From positions 1 through 64,000 of the forward strand of contig QUZD01000121.1 in the NCBI GenBank assembly GCA_003693505.1: a DNA stretch of 64,000 nucleotides. The letters are read 5' to 3'. Positions 59,081-64,000 of this stretch are shown here, piece by piece. This stretch comes from Pseudonectria foliicola. Its lineage: Eukaryota; Ascomycota; Sordariomycetes; Hypocreales; Nectriaceae. Position numbers and translations under genes: made by a program. How positions within the stretch are numbered: position 1 is the stretch's first letter; each line of letters begins with the position of its first letter. The notes under the pieces were generated by a model. It was not told the DNA's origin. It did no database searches and was given only the letters and a program-made list of their open reading frames with translations.

Positions 59081-60694
59081 CTAGAGGTAGCTCTTGACAG
59101 CCTCCCAAAAGGCCTCGGGGTCCTCGCACATGGGCAAGTGGCCAGTGGCGGGGACAATCTTGAGCTCGCCGCCCTGGCTGCCCAGGAGACCCCGGAAGCC
59201 GTCCATGGCCTTGGGCAGGGCGCCCTTTGCGTCGCCTTCGCCGACGACGAAGAGTCCGGGGACGGGACAGTCGCCCATCTTGCCCTTGAGGTCGTAGTCC
59301 CAGAGCGCCGTGTTGCTGTGCTTGAAGCCCTCGACGTGGTTGGCGGCCACCATCTTGGTCATCCACTCGACAATGTCCTTCTTCTCCATGGTGTCGGGGT
59401 GGAACCAGCGGCCGACGGTCTGCTCGGCGAGCTTCTCGATGCCCTTGCCGTTGTCCTCCTCGGCCTGGGCAGTCCGGTCCTTCCAGGCCTGGGTGTTTGC
59501 GGGGCTTGATACGGCGTTGAAGTCGCAGGCGATGAACTTTTCTAGGCGGGTAGGGTACTTGATGGCAAAGTTGAGCGTGGTGGCTCCACCCATGGAGACG
59601 CCGACGAGGGCGTGCAGCTTGGGGATGCGCAAGGCATCGATAACGGTCCGCAGGTCATCCGCCAGCGTGTCGAGAGTGGCCGAGACCGGGGGCTGGGGCA
59701 CGGCGTGGCGTCCACGGGTGTCATACCGCAGGATGCGCAGGTCAGGGCGCTCCTTTTTGAGAATCTCCACAAGCGGATCCCACATCTTCAGCGAGGTTAG
59801 CAGAGAGTTGCTAAAGGCCACCGTTGGGGCATTGGGCTCCGTGTTGCCTTCGAGTCGGTACCGGATCTCGAGGGAGTCGGCAGTGGTAATGTACGAGTCG
59901 ATTGCAGCACCGGGGCCGGCATGCGTAGTGGTCTTGCCGTCGGGGAAGGTGACGCTGCCCGAGGGAGGGAGCCTGGAGAGGGAGGCCAACTCGCGAGGCG
60001 CGGGCCCAAAGGAGTAGAATGGCGAGTAGGCACGGCGGCCGCGGAAGCCAATGTACTTGTTGAGAACCTCGCTGCGCCGGGGCGTCTTCTTGGCAGCCTT
60101 GTGCTCCGGGCCGTCCTGGCCGTTCTCCTTGGCGAAGTCGTCGAGGGTCAGGAAGCCGACCGGGCCGTCCTTGACCAGGGACGACGTCTTGAAGAGGCGC
60201 GTGCGCAGCCAGCCGGGCACCTTGGACAGCATCTCAATGTGCTCCTCGAGCATCCACTTCTGGTACTCGGCAGCAGCCTCTGGCTCCTCGTTGGGGAAGA
60301 TCTCAAACGCAACCGTCTGGATCCCCGCGGCCTCCTCGTCGGGCAGGTTCTCAATGGGCGTGAAGTTGGGCGACTCCTTGGAGTGGACAAGGTCGTAGAA
60401 GTAGCGCTTGACGTCGACTTGGCCAATAGTCTCCGCCTCGCGGGGGGATCGATTTGCGCGCAGCTGCAGGTACGTCTCCGTCTCGAGCAGGGACATGTCC
60501 TTGATGTCGTATGCTGCGAGAAAGGTCGGCTCGTGGCCGTCGGTGGCAGCGTAGCGGATGCCGTTGGCGAAGATGTGGGGGATTCGCAGACGGGTTGGGC
60601 CGTGCTCGTTGTTGTACCACTCGTGGAACTGGTCGATGGACAGCCCGGTCTTGGGCTGCATCGTCACATAGAGGATGCCTTGGGTTGCCGACAT
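59081..60694 (-). CDS. EthD-like/EthD-like/alpha-beta hydrolase fusion protein
   Basis: Single exon of 537 residues from ATG at 60694. The longer frame upstream has no supporting similarity. Residues 5-100 look like an EthD/Dabb ferredoxin-fold domain (ILYVTMQPKTGLSIDQFHEW, NEHGPTRLRIPH). Residues 122-190 look like a second copy (VAFEIFPNEEPE, MLEEHIEMLSKVPGWLRTRLF). Residues 268-537 form an alpha/beta hydrolase of the 3-oxoadipate enol-lactonase type. The nucleophile elbow is GVSMGG (Ser367), the acid Asp488 in VVGEGD, and the base His519 in ATGHLPMCEDPEAF. The triad is complete, so it is probably an active lactonase or esterase. Its start is divergent from the RdRP gene, with 942 bp between them, so the promoters may be shared or adjacent. 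Confidence 0.88.
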   Translation of the reverse strand: MSATQGILYVTMQPKTGLSIDQFHEWYNNEHGPTRLRIPHIFANGIRYAATDGHEPTFLAAYDIKDMSLLETETYLQLRANRSPREAETIGQVDVKRYFYDLVHSKESPNFTPIENLPDEEAAGIQTVAFEIFPNEEPEAAAEYQKWMLEEHIEMLSKVPGWLRTRLFKTSSLVKDGPVGFLTLDDFAKENGQDGPEHKAAKKTPRRSEVLNKYIGFRGRRAYSPFYSFGPAPRELASLSRLPPSGSVTFPDGKTTTHAGPGAAIDSYITTADSLEIRYRLEGNTEPNAPTVAFSNSLLTSLKMWDPLVEILKKERPDLRILRYDTRGRHAVPQPPVSATLDTLADDLRTVIDALRIPKLHALVGVSMGGATTLNFAIKYPTRLEKFIACDFNAVSSPANTQAWKDRTAQAEEDNGKGIEKLAEQTVGRWFHPDTMEKKDIVEWMTKMVAANHVEGFKHSNTALWDYDLKGKMGDCPVPGLFVVGEGDAKGALPKAMDGFRGLLGSQGGELKIVPATGHLPMCEDPEAFWEAVKSYL

Positions 60695-61636
60695 TGTGAG
60701 GGAGTATCGCTGTAGGTGAGCTCGGGTAGAGTAGGCAGATGGAGACTCGAGAGAGATAGAAGGTCGGGATGGGGAGCAGACAGAGAAAAAAGCGCTGGGT
60801 AAGAGGATTCCCACAGCTCATGCGAAACTACTGTAATCTGTACATACAGCCGGCAACAAGCAGCCGCCGGCCGACCCAGGAGCCGCGGGTGGAGTCGGTG
60901 ATGTGCAGCGACGTGGTCAAGGGCGCTCTCAGTTCTCGGCAGTGGAGTTCGGGATCTTTCGTCATGGAGCATCCATGATAAACATTTACCCCGCGGTCTC
61001 ACCGGCGCTTACCGACCTTCACCGAGAGGCGGGGTCTCACCGAGACCCGATTCGGCTTAAATGCCCAGGCGCACATGAGAGCCAACCTCAACTCCAAGTA
61101 TTTCACTATCGTAAGATGTTGTAGTAATTGATTCGGAGGTGAGTACGGCCAGGCGCATGAGTATATGTATATGTGGAGGAAACACAAAGGCGGGCATGTA
61201 TAAAGTAATAGACTTCTTCTTGGGTAACGGGCAAGACAAGAGTTTCGGGTCTTTGGTAGACGTGTAGGTCACTGGGCGGCAACAGCTGACATCAAATCGC
61301 AGTTTCTACCATGAAGCAGGTCACTCTGGCCTCGGCTCACCGTAAACAATACGGATTCACTCTCCCATAAGTCCCCATCCCTGCCGCCTTGTTTCTACGT
61401 CTCGGCTACGTGCAGGCAGACCGGAAAAGTCAGCCCCTTCTACCCATTTGCTTCCAATGGGTTCCAGCATCTGCCACCTACAAACAGGTGCCTTAAATGC
61501 TCAACTTCCATATGCGGTATCTTGTGTTTCTCTTTCTCAATCCCCCAATTCTCTGTGTCTATCACTATTTCTCAGGCATTAGACATCTTACCTGTTGAGG
61601 CTCCCAGAAGCCTGCCACCACTGTCATAACCACAAC
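60695..61636. other. Divergent intergenic region
   Basis: The shared upstream region of the hydrolase (minus) and the RNA-dependent RNA polymerase (plus). No coding signal. The last 100 bp before the polymerase ATG are CT-rich. Confidence 0.5.
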
Positions 61637-64000
61637 ATGGAAGCTATATTGCGAAACGTTCCTCCTCTTCTTCAAGAAGATGACCTTCAAGAAGCCTTGC
61701 GGCCTCAGATGAGTGCACTGGGTATTGTCGACTGGGTTTGCGACAAGCCACACAAGAAAAATATGGCTTGGGTCAAGTTTCTCGACGTGGATGATGGCAC
61801 CAGATTCATGGGAAAGCACGGTCAGATACTCAAAGCACAGCCAGCGGATACATTTCACTCACCTTATGGAGAACGGAACCTCCCAGCAAAGAAACGGTAT
61901 ATTGCGCGTCTCTCTATTCACAATGTTCATGTCTACGTCGAAAAGAGCAACAGCCCGATTGACAAGACTACACTCGCACACATCCGGCTTGAGCGGAGCA
62001 AAAGAGACAGCAAAAAGCAAAAGGCGGCACACAAGATTACACCCAAAAAATCTTCAATCGCCTTTGATATCGGCTGGCTTGCTTGTGGCAATAACTTATT
62101 CCTGGAGCCCGATAATAGACTGGCATTCATCGAGCAGGCAAGGCTCTCCGTGTCAGGAGATGATGAGTTCAGAGCCCGATTCACGCAAGGGTATCTAACC
62201 TTGGCGATTAAGACAGAAGGAGACCGATTCCGTCTGGACTTTCCTTATGAATCAATCTACGATCTAATAGCTGGGCATTCGGATAATTCTTTGACCATCG
62301 TACTAAGCGAGCCGCCGCGAGTGTATCGCGATCTGAGCGTCCCAAACTCAAAACCCGACCTCCTGAGAACTGACTGGTTCTTTTTCTTTCCTTACTCAGA
62401 GTATCTAGAAAGTTGCCTGGTCTACCGTTTGTCTCTTGGCGAGGGAAAACACTTCATGAACATCCTGAACAAGCTCGAGTCGCCATCATTCCCCCCTTTG
62501 ACATACTACAGTCTACCTGTTGAACAACCTCAACAAGATGGAAAGACTGATCACGAATTTGGGCAGATGGTCTTTTGCCAAATGGCAAAAAAGGTCCTCT
62601 CGGCAGGCCACCTCACATTCCCATTGTTGTTCCAAGTCCAAGCCTTGGTGTCAAACAACTATCTGGATCCTTTCAGCGGTGTCAGCATGATAAACCAGAT
62701 GGCTGAAGCTGCCATTTCCGCCAAGAAGGAGAAAAGGCCTCTTTATGTCACCACCGACGCCATGAAGTGCTTGTTCCGCCAGATACCTTACCGTCACGCT
62801 GGAGTGGACCCTGTTGAACTTGACCCTGTCATGCTTATAGCCCAGGTCATCAGCACAGAGCAGGATTTGCTTCTGGATAACCCGCTCCGCGATCCAGTCT
62901 ATGGACCCAAGCTCCCTATCAGCCAAACCTGGGTCTTCAAAGCCATGGTCACACCCACCAGAATACTTCTCCACGGACCAGATGCGGAGAGCAAGAACCG
63001 AGTCTTGCGCAAGTTTCCAAACCACGCAGATTACTTCTTGCGGGTCACTTTTTGTGACGAGGACGGACAAGATCTAAGCTTCAACCCTTCTGTTTCAAAT
63101 GAGCTTGTCTTCTCCCGGTATCGCTCAGTGATGGCGAACGGGATCCGGATTGTGGGTAGGCATTTTTCTTTCCTTGGATTCTCGCATTCGTCTCTCCGAT
63201 CCCACTCAGCGTGGTTCTCGGCGCCATTTATCGACGACCATTCCAAGTCCCAGGATTATCATACTATATTACAATCGCTGGGGGACTTTACCGACATCAG
63301 TGTACCAGCCAAGTGCGCGGCACGCATCGGCCAAGCTTTTTCAGAAACACAATATGCAATCTCACTGGCCGAGTTTGGGATTGAGCACAAGTTCATTCCT
63401 GATGTGAAGTCTTCTGATGGACGTCGGGTGTTCAGTGACGGCGTGGGAACAGTCTCTCGGGAAGCTCTCGAAGAAATATGGGGCTGCCTACCTATGCGGT
63501 TTGGAGCACCAACTTGCTTGCAGATCCGGATGGGCGGGATAAAAGGGATGCTATCGCTTGATTCCCGATTAGAGGGCAAGTTGATATGTATACGCAAAGA
63601 GTCGATGATGAAATTTCCCAGCGACGACGTTGATGAGCTGGGTATTTGCGATACATCTTGGAAACCATTACGCTTGATGTTAAACCGCCAGATCATCAAG
63701 ATTTTGGAGGACATGGGCACAGATCAAGAGTGGTTTCTTGACCAGCAGAAAGAAGCTCTGAAAGTGTTACGTTCCGTGACGGCCGATGCGACGAGGACGG
63801 CAAAGTTTTTGACATACCAATCGATCGGGCAGAGTATAGGGTTGCCAAAACTGATTCAACAACTCGATGAGATGGGAATCAACCATCTTCATGATACGTT
63901 TCTGAGATCTGTTGTCGAACACACGGTTCTTGGCGAGCTACGACTCCTCAAGCACAAAGCACGGATCCCAATTGAGATGGGTGTGACGCTCTTTGGGGTC
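61637..64000 (+). CDS. RNA-dependent RNA polymerase, RNA-silencing type (3' partial)
   Basis: An open frame without introns from ATG at 61637 to the window edge (788 codons). RdRPs of this family (PF05183) copy single-stranded RNA into double-stranded RNA for Dicer in quelling, meiotic silencing and transposon control. The N-terminus shows an RRM-like stretch (AILRNVPPLLQEDDLQ, VKFLDVDDGTRF). The core begins near residue 460 with PTRILLHGPDAESKNRVLRK and continues with GRHFSFLGFSHSSLRSHSAW (about 505-528) and ARIGQAFSETQYAI. Next come DGRRVFSDGVGTVS (594-607) and MGGIKGMLSLDSRLEG. The last visible residues, EMGVTLFGV, stand immediately before the region that should hold the catalytic DxDGD loop, so activity cannot be judged. 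The layout resembles SAD-1/RRP-3 more than QDE-1, judged by order and spacing only. Confidence 0.92.
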   Translation, partial: MEAILRNVPPLLQEDDLQEALRPQMSALGIVDWVCDKPHKKNMAWVKFLDVDDGTRFMGKHGQILKAQPADTFHSPYGERNLPAKKRYIARLSIHNVHVYVEKSNSPIDKTTLAHIRLERSKRDSKKQKAAHKITPKKSSIAFDIGWLACGNNLFLEPDNRLAFIEQARLSVSGDDEFRARFTQGYLTLAIKTEGDRFRLDFPYESIYDLIAGHSDNSLTIVLSEPPRVYRDLSVPNSKPDLLRTDWFFFFPYSEYLESCLVYRLSLGEGKHFMNILNKLESPSFPPLTYYSLPVEQPQQDGKTDHEFGQMVFCQMAKKVLSAGHLTFPLLFQVQALVSNNYLDPFSGVSMINQMAEAAISAKKEKRPLYVTTDAMKCLFRQIPYRHAGVDPVELDPVMLIAQVISTEQDLLLDNPLRDPVYGPKLPISQTWVFKAMVTPTRILLHGPDAESKNRVLRKFPNHADYFLRVTFCDEDGQDLSFNPSVSNELVFSRYRSVMANGIRIVGRHFSFLGFSHSSLRSHSAWFSAPFIDDHSKSQDYHTILQSLGDFTDISVPAKCAARIGQAFSETQYAISLAEFGIEHKFIPDVKSSDGRRVFSDGVGTVSREALEEIWGCLPMRFGAPTCLQIRMGGIKGMLSLDSRLEGKLICIRKESMMKFPSDDVDELGICDTSWKPLRLMLNRQIIKILEDMGTDQEWFLDQQKEALKVLRSVTADATRTAKFLTYQSIGQSIGLPKLIQQLDEMGINHLHDTFLRSVVEHTVLGELRLLKHKARIPIEMGVTLFGV

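Noticed and set aside
53329..60694. Secondary-metabolite cluster
   Set aside because: There is no polyketide synthase, NRPS, terpene synthase or pathway regulator in the window, so one monooxygenase and one hydrolase do not make a cluster.

Overview
The window looks like nuclear DNA of a filamentous ascomycete, probably a sordariomycete of the Hypocreales type. The basis is: short introns (44-158 nt) with GTANGT-like donors, CTAAC/CTCAC branch sites and AG acceptors; a GPI-anchored Thr/Pro-rich adhesin; a 2EXR-domain protein; a Baeyer-Villiger monooxygenase; and a QDE-1/SAD-1 family RNA-dependent RNA polymerase. Species cannot be read from the sequence. There are no operons, so genes are independent units, separated here by unusually long gene-poor stretches.

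Layout. 1-10.4 kb: the 3' part of a His/Cys-rich repeat protein, a PHO89/PHO-4 type phosphate symporter (minus strand), a GCN5-like acetyltransferase-bromodomain gene broken by two single-base insertions, and a FucP-type sugar transporter with four exons. 11-12 kb: a decayed fragment of a superfamily 1 helicase. 14.3-15.5 kb: the mitochondrial phosphate carrier (four exons). 15.9-16.8 kb: a C2H2 zinc-finger remnant with nested tandem duplications and a 33-bp minisatellite. 18.9-25.1 kb: a 73-residue two-exon protein, an intron-containing tRNA-Gly, the ribosome-biogenesis gene SDA1 and an acidic hypothetical gene. 27.3-31.1 kb: a complete Upf1-like helicase gene (minus strand), the intact relative of the 11-kb relic. 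31.9-33.0 kb: a 1.1-kb element bounded by perfect 39-bp inverted repeats. 33-39.5 kb: no gene I can support. 39.6-41.9 kb: the adhesin, interrupted by an assembly gap. 44.5-46.7 kb: an ankyrin-repeat gene. 46.7-53.3 kb: no supported gene. 53.3-64 kb: Baeyer-Villiger monooxygenase, 2EXR protein, an EthD-EthD-alpha/beta-hydrolase fusion (minus strand) and, running off the right edge, the RNA-dependent RNA polymerase.

How genes may work together. Most are unrelated housekeeping or surface functions. Two loose associations deserve thought: the monooxygenase (ketone to ester) lies 4 kb from a hydrolase able in principle to open esters or lactones, and the window carries both an RNA-silencing polymerase and a Upf1-like helicase. 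Both links are inference from proximity only.

Main points for a second look: the disrupted GCN5-like gene; the 98% identical 140-bp island shared by the helicase gene and its otherwise diverged relic; a stop codon in the helicase gene that a 3n-length intron could remove; the 1.1-kb inverted-repeat element; and a stop-free, frame-preserving 54-nt intron in the phosphate symporter.
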